From Culex pipiens pallens (lineage: Eukaryota > Arthropoda > Insecta > Diptera > Culicidae), in NCBI RefSeq assembly GCF_016801865.2, contig NC_068939.1:44207230-44271229 (forward strand): a DNA stretch of 64,000 nucleotides. Reading direction: 5' to 3'. Of this stretch, positions 1 to 12,460 are shown one piece after another. Position 1 is the stretch's first letter. Each line of letters begins with the position of its first letter. A program made the position numbers and the translations under genes. The notes beneath the pieces were generated by a model. That model made no database searches and had not been told where the DNA came from. It worked only from the letters and a program-made list of their open reading frames with translations.

Positions 1-3000
1 TCTTAAATTCTTAAATTCTTAAATTCTTAAATTCTTAAATTCTTAAATTCTTAAATTCTTAAATTCTTAAATTCTTAAATTCTTAAATTCTTAAATTCTT
101 AAATTCTTAAATTCTTAAATTCTTAAATTCTTAAATTCTTAAATTCTTAAATTCTTAAATTCTTAAATTCTTAAATTCTTAAATTCTTAAATTCTTAAAT
201 TCTTAAATTCTTAAATTCTTAAATTCTTAAATTCTTAAATTCTTAAATTCTTAAATTCTTAAATTCTTAAATTCTTAAATTCTTAAATTCTTAAATTCTT
301 AAATTCTTAAATTCTTAAATTCTTAAATTCTTAAATTCTTAAATTCTTAAATTCTTAAATTCTTAAATTCTTAAATTCTTAAATTCTTAAATTCTTAAAT
401 TCTTAAATTCTTAAATTCTTAAATTCTTAAATTCTTAAATTCTTAAATTCTTAAATTCTTAAATTCTTAAATTCTTAAATTCTTAAATTCTTAAATTCTT
501 AAATTCTTAAATTCTTAAATTCTTAAATTCTTAAATTCTTAAATTCTTAAATTCTTAAATTCTTAAATTCTTAAATTCTTAAATTCTTAAATTCTTAAAT
601 TCTTAAATTCTTAAATTCTTAAATTCTTAAATTCTTAAATTCTTAAATTCTTAAATTCTTAAATTCTTAAATTCTTAAATTCTTAAATTCTTAAATTCTT
701 AAATTCTTAAATTCTTAAATTCTTAAATTCTTAAATTCTTAAATTCTTAAATTCTTAAATTCTTAAATTCTTAAATTCTTAAATTCTTAAATTCTTAAAT
801 TCTTAAATTCTTAAATTCTTAAATTCTTAAATTCTTAAATTCTTAAATTCTTAAATTCTTAAATTCTTAAATTCTTAAATTCTTAAATTCTTAAATTCTT
901 AAATTCTTAAATTCTTAAATTCTTAAATTCTTAAATTCTTAAATTCTTAAATTCTTAAATTCTTAAATTCTTAAATTCTTAAATTCTTAAATTCTTAAAT
1001 TCTTAAATTCTTAAATTCTTAAATTCTTAAATTCTTAAATTCTTAAATTCTTAAATTCTTAAATTCTTAAATTCTTAAATTCTTAAATTCTTAAATTCTT
1101 AAATTCTTAAATTCTTAAATTCTTAAATTCTTAAATTCTTAAATTCTTAAATTCTTAAATTCTTAAATTCTTAAATTCTTAAATTCTTAAATTCTTAAAT
1201 TCTTAAATTCTTAAATTCTTAAATTCTTAAATTCTTAAATTCTTAAATTCTTAAATTCTTAAATTCTTAAATTCTTAAATTCTTAAATTCTTAAATTCTT
1301 AAATTCTTAAATTCTTAAATTCTTAAATTCTTAAATTCTTAAATTCTTAAATTCTTAAATTCTTAAATTCTTAAATTCTTAAATTCTTAAATTCTTAAAT
1401 TCTTAAATTCTTAAATTCTTAAATTCTTAAATTCTTAAATTCTTAAATTCTTAAATTCTTAAATTCTTAAATTCTTAAATTCTTAAATTCTTAAATTCTT
1501 AAATTCTTAAATTCTTAAATTCTTAAATTCTTAAATTCTTAAATTCTTAAATTCTTAAATTCTTAAATTCTTAAATTCTTAAATTCTTAAATTCTTAAAT
1601 TCTTAAATTCTTAAATTCTTAAATTCTTAAATTCTTAAATTCTTAAATTCTTAAATTCTTAAATTCTTAAATTCTTAAATTCTTAAATTCTTAAATTCTT
1701 AAATTCTTAAATTCTTAAATTCTTAAATTCTTAAATTCTTAAATTCTTAAATTCTTAAATTCTTAAATTCTTAAATTCTTAAATTCTTAAATTCTTAAAT
1801 TCTTAAATTCTTAAATTCTTAAATTCTTAAATTCTTAAATTCTTAAATTCTTAAATTCTTAAATTCTTAAATTCTTAAATTCTTAAATTCTTAAATTCTT
1901 AAATTCTTAAATTCTTAAATTCTTAAATTCTTAAATTCTTAAATTCTTAAATTCTTAAATTCTTAAATTCTTAAATTCTTAAATTCTTAAATTCTTAAAT
2001 TCTTAAATTCTTAAATTCTTAAATTCTTAAATTCTTAAATTCTTAAATTCTTAAATTCTTAAATTCTTAAATTCTTAAATTCTTAAATTCTTAAATTCTT
2101 AAATTCTTAAATTCTTAAATTCTTAAATTCTTAAATTCTTAAATTCTTAAATTCTTAAATTCTTAAATTCTTAAATTCTTAAATTCTTAAATTCTTAAAT
2201 TCTTAAATTCTTAAATTCTTAAATTCTTAAATTCTTAAATTCTTAAATTCTTAAATTCTTAAATTCTTAAATTCTTAAATTCTTAAATTCTTAAATTCTT
2301 AAATTCTTAAATTCTTAAATTCTTAAATTCTTAAATTCTTAAATTCTTAAATTCTTAAATTCTTAAATTCTTAAATTCTTAAATTCTTAAATTCTTAAAT
2401 TCTTAAATTCTTAAATTCTTAAATTCTTAAATTCTTAAATTCTTAAATTCTTAAATTCTTAAATTCTTAAATTCTTAAATTCTTAAATTCTTAAATTCTT
2501 AAATTCTTAAATTCTTAAATTCTTAAATTCTTAAATTCTTAAATTCTTAAATTCTTAAATTCTTAAATTCTTAAATTCTTAAATTCTTAAATTCTTAAAT
2601 TCTTAAATTCTTAAATTCTTAAATTCTTAAATTCTTAAATTCTTAAATTCTTAAATTCTTAAATTCTTAAATTCTTAAATTCTTAAATTCTTAAATTCTT
2701 AAATTCTTAAATTCTTAAATTCTTAAATTCTTAAATTCTTAAATTCTTAAATTCTTAAATTCTTAAATTCTTAAATTCTTAAATTCTTAAATTCTTAAAT
2801 TCTTAAATTCTTAAATTCTTAAATTCTTAAATTCTTAAATTCTTAAATTCTTAAATTCTTAAATTCTTAAATTCTTAAATTCTTAAATTCTTAAATTCTT
2901 AAATTCTTAAATTCTTAAATTCTTAAATTCTTAAATTCTTAAATTCTTAAATTCTTAAATTCTTAAATTCTTAAATTCTTAAATTCTTAAATTCTTAAAT

Positions 3001-3924
3001 TCTTAAATTCTTAAATTCTTAAATTCTTAAATTCTTAAATTCTTAAATTCTTAAATTCTTAAATTCTTAAATTCTTAAATTCTTAAATTCTTAAATTCTT
3101 AAATTCTTAAATTCTTAAATTCTTAAATTCTTAAATTCTTAAATTCTTAAATTCTTAAATTCTTAAATTCTTAAATTCTTAAATTCTTAAATTCTTAAAT
3201 TCTTAAATTCTTAAATTCTTAAATTCTTAAATTCTTAAATTCTTAAATTCTTAAATTCTTAAATTCTTAAATTCTTAAATTCTTAAATTCTTAAATTCTT
3301 AAATTCTTAAATTCTTAAATTCTTAAATTCTTAAATTCTTAAATTCTTAAATTCTTAAATTCTTAAATTCTTAAATTCTTAAATTCTTAAATTCTTAAAT
3401 TCTTAAATTCTTAAATTCTTAAATTCTTAAATTCTTAAATTCTTAAATTCTTAAATTCTTAAATTCTTAAATTCTTAAATTCTTAAATTCTTAAATTCTT
3501 AAATTCTTAAATTCTTAAATTCTTAAATTCTTAAATTCTTAAATTCTTAAATTCTTAAATTCTTAAATTCTTAAATTCTTAAATTCTTAAATTCTTAAAT
3601 TCTTAAATTCTTAAATTCTTAAATTCTTAAATTCTTAAATTCTTAAATTCTTAAATTCTTAAATTCTTAAATTCTTAAATTCTTAAATTCTTAAATTCTT
3701 AAATTCTTAAATTCTTAAATTCTTAAATTCTTAAATTCTTAAATTCTTAAATTCTTAAATTCTTAAATTCTTAAATTCTTAAATTCTTAAATTCTTAAAT
3801 TCTTAAATTCTTAAATTCTTAAATTCTTAAATTCTTAAATTCTTAAATTCTTAAATTCTTAAATTCTTAAATTCTTAAATTCTTAAATTCTTAAATTCTT
3901 AAATTCTTAAATTCTTAAATTCTT
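1..3924. repeat. 8-bp satellite array, unit TCTTAAAT
   Basis: About 490 head-to-tail copies of TCTTAAAT with no variant that I can see. The array is cut by the window start, so its true length is unknown. The + strand has no G at all. It ends abruptly at the 3' tail of the retrotransposon that follows on the minus strand. There are no coding frames. A recent amplification or an assembly consensus effect would both explain the perfect homogeneity. Confidence 0.98.
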
Positions 3925-3938
3925 TCAAATTCTAATTC

Positions 3939-3947
3939 GGTTTTATT
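3939..3947 (-). terminator. Poly(A) signal of ORF1-only element, copy 1
   Basis: On the minus strand AATAAAACC lies just before the AATTC-rich tail, at the same place as in the second copy. It marks the end of the element RNA. Confidence 0.7.
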
Positions 3948-4161
3948 GGTGAATAATCAGATACAATAAGTTCTTTTAAGGTACAAAACAGAGTTTTGGA
4001 GTTCCTTTCAGCTGTGTGTTACATCATAATCCATATTGGAACAATTGTTGCTTGTAGTTAAGGGGTTACCGAAAGTAAGAAAAAGTTAAGAAAAAAACTT
4101 ACTAAAATTGCAAGGGAAAGGGGATAGAAATAGAAAAAGCTTAAAACTAGATCACAGTTTT

Positions 4162-5571
4162 TTATCCTTTATAGATGTGCTTAATCATCAGCTCCCCGAG
4201 GGCCAGAAATTGCTCCGCCTTGTTACGGCAGGTCCGAAACCGCGTCATCATCTCCCCCGCGAGAGCAAAGAACTCCGGCAGGGTAAAGAGATCTTCCCCG
4301 GTGACTCCTTGCTGGGCCGCATCGCCGCTACCGGCAGCGACCACGCTTGCAAACGACCGCCCCCATCCAGGAGGGAACGCTGGGTTGTCCGTTGGAACCG
4401 TACGCTGGCCAGCTGCAGGAACGGCTGCGCTCGTACTTCGCTGAGGAGGGTGGGACGCTTTCTTTTTTCTCTTTTCCTGCTCCTCGAGGTAGGACTTTCG
4501 CGCGACGCATCCGCGGTAATTACCGGTATGGTTACCGCCACAGTTCGCGCACTTTACGCGCGGCTTGGTTTGTTCTGCGTTTTCCCCCAAGTCCGCCTTT
4601 CGTGGCAGTGCGCACACCTCCGAGAGGTGTGACTCACCGCACTTCACGCAGCGGGGCCGGAGGTTGCAGTTCCGCGAGCCGTGGCCGAATTTCTGGCAAC
4701 GGTGACATTGCGCTGCGTCCGTCGGATTTTTTGAGTAAAACCGCCAGTTTACCCAAAAACCGTCCAACGCCTTAGTCCGCCGCAGGTCTAGAATTTTGAC
4801 GGTGCCGCGGTCGAAGTACAACAGGTACAGTGTGTGTGTACCTGTTACCGTTGTCTTGCGCGAGAGGACTTTTATGTCTCGCGGCGTTATTCCGACACCC
4901 GAGAGGTGCTCCTTGAGGACGGAGATCGGGCGGTCTTGATACCCCTGCAAGACGATCTTAACAGCGGTCTTCTGCACGGGGTCGAATGTGTAGAACTTGA
5001 AGTTTTTACGCTTCAATTTCTCCACAACCAGGTCGAAGTTCTTTTGGTCAAATGTGAATACTTGCACTGACGATTTACCTATTTTAAGGCAGTACACGAG
5101 GCCTTCCAGCTGCTCGTCAACATCGTCCGCCAACGTGTCCAAAACGAAAATTGGTGGTGGTCGTCGTTCCTTCGGAGTAATTACTTTTTTTGGCGAAATC
5201 ATTTTCTTCCGTGCACGACCATCGTCGTCGTCGTCGTCGGTAGTGCTACCGTCGGTGTTGTTGTTGTTGCTTTCCTCGTCACTCAGTCTCGCGAACTTGT
5301 TACTGGTGGGAATGTTGGCGGATGTTGAAGCGCCATCGGTCGACGGATTGCCGGAAGTAGCTGAACGGAGCCTTATAGGGCTGCGGCCCTGGACACGGTA
5401 ATTAGGGTGTAATAACTTGGGGTCGAATCCTTTGGCGCACACACTCCCCGGCGCGATGGCGGTCGACGCGGCGTTGGTTTGTTTACCTTTTTGCACACGG
5501 CCGGTAGACGAACTTCGCGGGTTTTTCGAGGCCGCACTCGAACTGCCACGGCCACGGCCGGCCCTTGGCAT
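4162..5571 (-). CDS. Retrotransposon ORF1 (Gag-like zinc-knuckle protein), copy 1
   Basis: An intact 469-residue nucleic-acid-binding ORF1 protein of the Jockey-like non-LTR type. In order: a basic, Gly/Ser-rich N-terminus (about 1-60); an acidic run of six Asp near 112-117; a conserved PPPIFVLDTLADDV stretch near 138-151; a region resembling the pre-C2HC fold (about 204-285); and three zinc knuckles. The knuckles are CX2CX4HX4C (289-302), CX2CX3HX4C (308-320) and CX2CX3HX6C (341-355). A Lys/Arg-rich linker follows, then a conserved C-terminal helix ending near RNKAEQFLALGELM. Family knowledge says such proteins coat the element RNA and form particles with it. The ATG at 5,571 is chosen because the other copy starts at the same place. 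No stop or frameshift is present, which is notable for a copy embedded in satellite. Confidence 0.93.
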   Translation of the reverse strand: MPRAGRGRGSSSAASKNPRSSSTGRVQKGKQTNAASTAIAPGSVCAKGFDPKLLHPNYRVQGRSPIRLRSATSGNPSTDGASTSANIPTSNKFARLSDEESNNNNTDGSTTDDDDDDGRARKKMISPKKVITPKERRPPPIFVLDTLADDVDEQLEGLVYCLKIGKSSVQVFTFDQKNFDLVVEKLKRKNFKFYTFDPVQKTAVKIVLQGYQDRPISVLKEHLSGVGITPRDIKVLSRKTTVTGTHTLYLLYFDRGTVKILDLRRTKALDGFWVNWRFYSKNPTDAAQCHRCQKFGHGSRNCNLRPRCVKCGESHLSEVCALPRKADLGENAEQTKPRVKCANCGGNHTGNYRGCVARKSYLEEQEKRKKKASHPPQRSTSAAVPAAGQRTVPTDNPAFPPGWGRSFASVVAAGSGDAAQQGVTGEDLFTLPEFFALAGEMMTRFRTCRNKAEQFLALGELMIKHIYKG

Positions 5572-5690
5572 GCTGTTGGAGCAAACTCGCGGCTAATCAC
5601 GGTAAATTACGGCGAAAAATTTCGAAAAAACGATGAGCACTGAGCACTTGACTGCTGCTTGCACTCGTGCGTACACGGAGGGTGATTCCA

Positions 5691-8450
5691 TACCCAAAAA
5701 TATCTTCAACCCCAATACCCAATTACAATCCAAAACCATAAACACAACCAATAAACTCAACCCCAAACAACCCAACTTCACAACTAACTCAACTATTAGA
5801 ATTACTAAATTCCTAACCTATCCAAACATCTTAAACATCTTAAACATTACACAACCCTTAATCCCATAACTACCAATCAACCCAAATAAACAATCCCATT
5901 CAACCAATACTCCAAAACCAACAACACACAAAACCAACTTACACCAATAACCAATCCAACAAAACCAACACATACCAAAAACACCAATCACAAAAAAACA
6001 AAACATCTACCAACTTAACCCAACACCCTCACCCATACATAAACAACACCAATCATACCCACAAACCCAAAACACATCAAAAACTACCTTCTAAACACAA
6101 AAATCCAAAAACCATACACCAACTTACCAAACCCTAACTCAACAACAACTAACCCAAAAACCCAAAAAAAAACAAACTATACCCAACCACATACACTATC
6201 TACAACAACCCATACTCACCCACAACCAACAAACAACACCCTTCCCAAAACCAAACAAAACCACAACCCTATAAACCAAAATAACCAAACAATCCCAACA
6301 ACCAAACACCAAACATACCAACAACCAAACAACCAACAACCCAAAACCAAAAACCCAAAACCCAAAACCCAAAACCCAAAACCCAAAACCCAAAACCCAA
6401 AACCCAAAACCCAAAACCCAAAACCCAAAACCCAAAACCCAAAACCCAAAACCCAAAACCCAAAACCCAAAAACCAAAACCCAAAACCCAAAAACCAAAA
6501 ACCACAACCCAAAACCCAAAACCCAAAACCCAAAACCCAAAACCCAAAACCCAAAACCCAAAACCCAAAACCCAAAACCCAAAACCCAAAACCCAAAACC
6601 CAAAACCCAAAACCCAAAACCCAAAACCCAAAACCCAAAACCCAAAACCCAAAACCCAAAACCCAAAAACCAAAACCCAAAACCCAAAACCCAAAACCCA
6701 AAACCCAAAACCCAACACCCAAAACCCAAAACCCAAAACCCAAAACCCAAAACCCAAAACCCAAAACCCAAAACCGAAAACCCAAAACCCAAAACCCAAA
6801 ACCCAAAACCCAAAACCCAAAACCCAAAACCCAAAACCCAACAACCCAAAACCCAAAACCAAAACCCAAACCCAACAACCCAAAACCCAACAACCCAAAA
6901 CCCAACAACCCAAAACCCAAAACCCAACAACCCAACAACCCAAACCCAAAACCCAAAACCCAAAACCCAAAACCCAAAACCCAAAACCCAAAACCCAAAA
7001 CCCAAAACCCAAAACCCAAAACCCAAAACCCAAAACCCAAAACCCAAAACCCAAAACCCAAAACCCAAAACCCACAACCCAAAACCCAAAACCCAAAACC
7101 CAAAACCCAAAACCCAAAACCCAAAACCCAAAACCCAAAACCCAAAACCCAAAACCCAAAACCCAAAACCCAAAACCCAAAACCCAAAACCCAAAACCCA
7201 AAACCCAAAACCCAAAACCCAAAACCCAAAACCCAAAACCCAAAACCCAAAACCCAAAACCCAAAACCCAAAACCCAAAACCCAAAACCCAAAACCCAAA
7301 ACCCAAAACCCAAAACCCAAAACCCAAAACCCAAAACCCAAAACCCAACAACCCAAAACCCAACAACCCAACAACCCAACAACCCAAAACCCAAACCAAA
7401 ACCCAACAACCCAACAACCCAACAACCCAAAACCCAACAACCCAACAACCCAAAACCCAAAACCCAACAACCCAAAACCCAACAACCCAAAACCCAACAA
7501 CCCAACAACCCAAAACCCAACAACCCAAAACCCAACAACCCAACAACCCAAAACCCAACAACCCAAAACCAAACCCAAAACCCAAAACCCAACAACCCAA
7601 AACCCAACAACCCAACAACCCAAAACCCAACAACCCAAAACCCAAAACCCAACAACCCAAAACCCAAAACCCAACAACCCAACAACCCAAAACCCAAAAC
7701 CCAACAACCCAACAACCCAAAACCCAACAACCCAAAACCCAACAACCCAACAACCAACAACCAAAACCCAACAACCCAACAACCCAACAACCAACAACCC
7801 AAAACCCAACAACCCAAAACCCAACAACCAAACCCAACACCAACAACCCAAAACCAACAACCCAACAACCCAAACCAAAACCCAACAACCCAACAACCAA
7901 CAACCCAAAACCCAACAACCCAACAACCAAAACCCAAAACCAACACCAAAACCCAACAACCCAACAACCCAACAACCCAACAACCCAAACCAAAACCAAA
8001 ACCCAACAACCAACAACCCAACAACCAAACAACCCAACAACCCAAACCAAAACCCAACAACCCAAAACCCAACAACCCAACAACCAAAACCCAACAACCC
8101 AAAACCAAAACCCAACAACCCAACAACCAAAACCAAAACCCAACAACCCAAAACCAACAACCCAAAACCCAACAACCCAACAACCCAACAACCCAAAACC
8201 AAACAACAACAAACCCACAACACCAACATAACAACAATACCAACAACCCTAAACCAAACTCCAAATACCAACAACCCACAAACAAACAACCCAAAACCAA
8301 ACTTCAAACAAACAATCATACCCAACAACAAATACCATCAAACACCTAAACACCAACAACCAAACTCCAAACTACACCAAACATACATAACCCAAATCAA
8401 CCTCAAACACAACTCACAACACCAACCATACTTACATCAACAAATCTAAA
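5691..8450. repeat. G-free block with CCCAAAA / CCCAACAA core
   Basis: On the + strand I see only two G residues (5,799 and 6,776) in about 2,760 bases. The left flank (5,691 to about 6,340) and right flank (about 8,210-8,450) are not simple repeats but still use only A, C and T. The core has a long heptamer array, CCCAAAA (mainly 6,350-7,345), then a mixture of CCCAAAA and the 8-mer CCCAACAA (7,345-8,200), which also appears near 6,838-6,945. The minus strand therefore carries (TTTTGGG)n, which can form G-quadruplexes. Very long minus-strand reading frames here, rich in Gly, Trp, Phe, Leu, Val and Cys, are a consequence of the repeat and not a gene. Confidence 0.95.
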
Positions 8451-11400
8451 TTCTATAAATTCTTAAATTCTTAAATTCTAAAATTCTTAAATTCTAAAAT
8501 TCTAAATTCTTAAATTCTTAAATTCTTAAATTCTTAAATTCTAAATTCTTAAATTCTTAAATTCTTAAATTCTTAAATTCTTAAATTCTTAAATTCTAAA
8601 ATTCTAAAATTCTTAAATTCTTAAATTCTTAAATTCTTAAATTCTTAAATTCTTAAATTCTTAAATTCTTAAATTCTTAAATTCTTAAATTCTTAAATTC
8701 TTAAATTCTTAAATTCTTAAATTCTTAAATTCTTAAATTCTTAAATTCTTAAATTCTTAAATTCTTAAATTCTTAAATTCTTAAATTCTTAAATTCTTAA
8801 ATTCTTAAATTCTTAAATTCTTAAATTCTTAAATTCTTAAATTCTTAAATTCTTAAATTCTTAAATTCTTAAATTCTTAAATTCTTAAATTCTTAAATTC
8901 TTAAATTCTTAAATTCTTAAATTCTTAAATTCTTAAATTCTTAAATTCTTAAATTCTTAAATTCTTAAATTCTTAAATTCTTAAATTCTTAAATTCTTAA
9001 ATTCTTAAATTCTTAAATTCTTAAATTCTTAAATTCTTAAATTCTTAAATTCTTAAATTCTTAAATTCTTAAATTCTTAAATTCTTAAATTCTTAAATTC
9101 TTAAATTCTTAAATTCTTAAATTCTTAAATTCTTAAATTCTTAAATTCTTAAATTCTTAAATTCTTAAATTCTTAAATTCTTAAATTCTTAAATTCTTAA
9201 ATTCTTAAATTCTTAAATTCTTAAATTCTTAAATTCTTAAATTCTTAAATTCTTAAATTCTTAAATTCTTAAATTCTTAAATTCTTAAATTCTTAAATTC
9301 TTAAATTCTTAAATTCTTAAATTCTTAAATTCTTAAATTCTTAAATTCTTAAATTCTTAAATTCTTAAATTCTTAAATTCTTAAATTCTTAAATTCTTAA
9401 ATTCTTAAATTCTTAAATTCTTAAATTCTTAAATTCTTAAATTCTTAAATTCTTAAATTCTTAAATTCTTAAATTCTTAAATTCTTAAATTCTTAAATTC
9501 TTAAATTCTTAAATTCTTAAATTCTTAAATTCTTAAATTCTTAAATTCTTAAATTCTTAAATTCTTAAATTCTTAAATTCTTAAATTCTTAAATTCTTAA
9601 ATTCTTAAATTCTTAAATTCTTAAATTCTTAAATTCTTAAATTCTTAAATTCTTAAATTCTTAAATTCTTAAATTCTTAAATTCTTAAATTCTTAAATTC
9701 TTAAATTCTTAAATTCTTAAATTCTTAAATTCTTAAATTCTTAAATTCTTAAATTCTTAAATTCTTAAATTCTTAAATTCTTAAATTCTTAAATTCTTAA
9801 ATTCTTAAATTCTTAAATTCTTAAATTCTTAAATTCTTAAATTCTTAAATTCTTAAATTCTTAAATTCTTAAATTCTTAAATTCTTAAATTCTTAAATTC
9901 TTAAATTCTTAAATTCTTAAATTCTTAAATTCTTAAATTCTTAAATTCTTAAATTCTTAAATTCTTAAATTCTTAAATTCTTAAATTCTTAAATTCTTAA
10001 ATTCTTAAATTCTTAAATTCTTAAATTCTTAAATTCTTAAATTCTTAAATTCTTAAATTCTTAAATTCTTAAATTCTTAAATTCTTAAATTCTTAAATTC
10101 TTAAATTCTTAAATTCTTAAATTCTTAAATTCTTAAATTCTTAAATTCTTAAATTCTTAAATTCTTAAATTCTTAAATTCTTAAATTCTTAAATTCTTAA
10201 ATTCTTAAATTCTTAAATTCTTAAATTCTTAAATTCTTAAATTCTTAAATTCTTAAATTCTTAAATTCTTAAATTCTTAAATTCTTAAATTCTTAAATTC
10301 TTAAATTCTTAAATTCTTAAATTCTTAAATTCTTAAATTCTTAAATTCTTAAATTCTTAAATTCTTAAATTCTTAAATTCTTAAATTCTTAAATTCTTAA
10401 ATTCTTAAATTCTTAAATTCTTAAATTCTTAAATTCTTAAATTCTTAAATTCTTAAATTCTTAAATTCTTAAATTCTTAAATTCTTAAATTCTTAAATTC
10501 TTAAATTCTTAAATTCTTAAATTCTTAAATTCTTAAATTCTTAAATTCTTAAATTCTTAAATTCTTAAATTCTTAAATTCTTAAATTCTTAAATTCTTAA
10601 ATTCTTAAATTCTTAAATTCTTAAATTCTTAAATTCTTAAATTCTTAAATTCTTAAATTCTTAAATTCTTAAATTCTTAAATTCTTAAATTCTTAAATTC
10701 TTAAATTCTTAAATTCTTAAATTCTTAAATTCTTAAATTCTTAAATTCTTAAATTCTTAAATTCTTAAATTCTTAAATTCTTAAATTCTTAAATTCTTAA
10801 ATTCTTAAATTCTTAAATTCTTAAATTCTTAAATTCTTAAATTCTTAAATTCTTAAATTCTTAAATTCTTAAATTCTTAAATTCTTAAATTCTTAAATTC
10901 TTAAATTCTTAAATTCTTAAATTCTTAAATTCTTAAATTCTTAAATTCTTAAATTCTTAAATTCTTAAATTCTTAAATTCTTAAATTCTTAAATTCTTAA
11001 ATTCTTAAATTCTTAAATTCTTAAATTCTTAAATTCTTAAATTCTTAAATTCTTAAATTCTTAAATTCTTAAATTCTTAAATTCTTAAATTCTTAAATTC
11101 TTAAATTCTTAAATTCTTAAATTCTTAAATTCTTAAATTCTTAAATTCTTAAATTCTTAAATTCTTAAATTCTTAAATTCTTAAATTCTTAAATTATTAA
11201 ATTCTTAAATTCTTAAATTCTTAAATTCTTAAATTCTTAAATTGTTAAATTCTTAAATTGTTAAATTCTTAAATTCTTAAATTCTTAAATTCTTAAATTC
11301 TTAAATTCTTAAATTCTTAAATTCTTAAATTCTTAAATTCTTAAATTCTTAAATTCTTAAATTCTTAAATTCTTAAATTCTTAAATTCTTAAATTCTTAA

Positions 11401-12158
11401 ATTCTTAAATTCTTAAATTCTTAAATTCTTAAATTCTTAAATTCTTAAATTCTTAAATTCTTAAATTCTTAAATTCTTAAATTCTTAAATTCTTAAATTC
11501 TTAAATTCTTAAATTCTTAAATTCTTAAATTCTTAAATTCTTAAATTCTTAAATTCTTAAATTCTTAAATTCTTAAATTCTTAAATTCTTAAATTCTTAA
11601 ATTCTTAAATTCTTAAATTCTTAAATTCTTAAATTCTTAAATTCTTAAATTCTTAAATTCTTAAATTCTTAAATTCTTAAATTCTTAAATTCTTAAATTC
11701 TTAAATTCTTAAATTCTTAAATTCTTAAATTCTTAAATTCTTAAATTCTTAAATTCTTAAATTCTTAAATTCTCAAATTCTTAAATTCTTAAATTCTTAA
11801 ATTCTTAAATTCTTAAATTCTTAAATTCTTAAATTCTTAAATTCTTAAATTCTTAAATTCTTAAATTCTTAAATTCTTAAATTCTTAAATTCTTAAATTC
11901 TTAAATTCTTAAATTCTTAAATTCTTAAATTCTTAAATTCTTAAATTCTTAAATTCTTAAATTCTTAAATTCTTAAATTCTTAAATTCTTAAATTCTTAA
12001 ATTCTTAAATTCTTAAATTCTTAAATTCTTAAATTCTTAAATTCTTAAATTCTTAAATTCTTAAATTCTTAAATTCTTAAATTCTTAAATTCTCAAATTC
12101 TTAAATTCTTAAATTCTTAAATTCTTAAATTCTTAAATTCTTAAATTCTTAAATTCTA
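8445..12158. repeat. 8-bp satellite array, second block
   Basis: Same unit and orientation as the first block. The left edge (8,445 to about 8,610) mixes TCTTAAAT with TCTAAAAT and 7-bp TCTAAAT. The middle is perfect. Variants reappear towards the right: ATTATTAAA near 11,196, a G at 11,244 and 11,260, and TCTCAAAT at 11,774 and 12,094. Decay at the edges and purity in the centre fit unequal exchange. Confidence 0.97.
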
Positions 12159-12460
12159 AAAATTTCTTAAAAATCGAACTTGCCTAACTACGCAAATCCA
12201 GTTCTGAGATAAACTCTTAAATGAAATCACCCAATTTTTAAATAACTATCAAACTCTCGCAACTCATCTTCAAAATATTGATTTTTTTTATTTTCAGGTT
12301 AAAGCTGAACGCATCCGTGAATCTGTCGTATTCCGAAACTACCGAATTACCGAATAAAAACATTTTTATATATATTTAAATAATATATAACAATATTTTA
12401 TTTTCTACTGTTTATTCCTGCTATTTTGATCCCCGGCTTTTCAGGCATAAAATAAGTATT

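Larger units (their letters stand above)
3925..5686 (-). mobile_element. ORF1-only non-LTR retrotransposon, copy 1
   Basis: Reading on the minus strand, a 5' leader of about 115 bp begins near CCTCCGTGTACGCAC. It is followed by an intact ORF1, a roughly 235-bp 3' UTR with an AATAAA signal (minus strand, near 3,942-3,947), and a degenerate AATTC-rich tail running into the 8-bp satellite. No ORF2 (endonuclease/RT) is present. The copy at 53,721-55,490 has the same start, same end and almost the same length, so this is a defined ORF1-only family, not a random truncation. No target duplication can be read here because one flank is satellite. Confidence 0.88.

Noticed and set aside
1..3924. CRISPR-like regular array
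   Set aside because: 8-bp units with no spacers in an insect-like genome; it is a satellite.
4108..5070. Several plus-strand frames across the first ORF1
   Set aside because: Shadows of the minus-strand ORF1, which has zinc knuckles and a matching second copy.
6196..8331. Overlapping minus-strand frames of 649-711 codons rich in Gly, Trp, Phe, Leu, Val and Cys
   Set aside because: They exist in all three frames because the C-free minus strand of the CCCAAAA repeat lacks stop codons. No domain and no start context.
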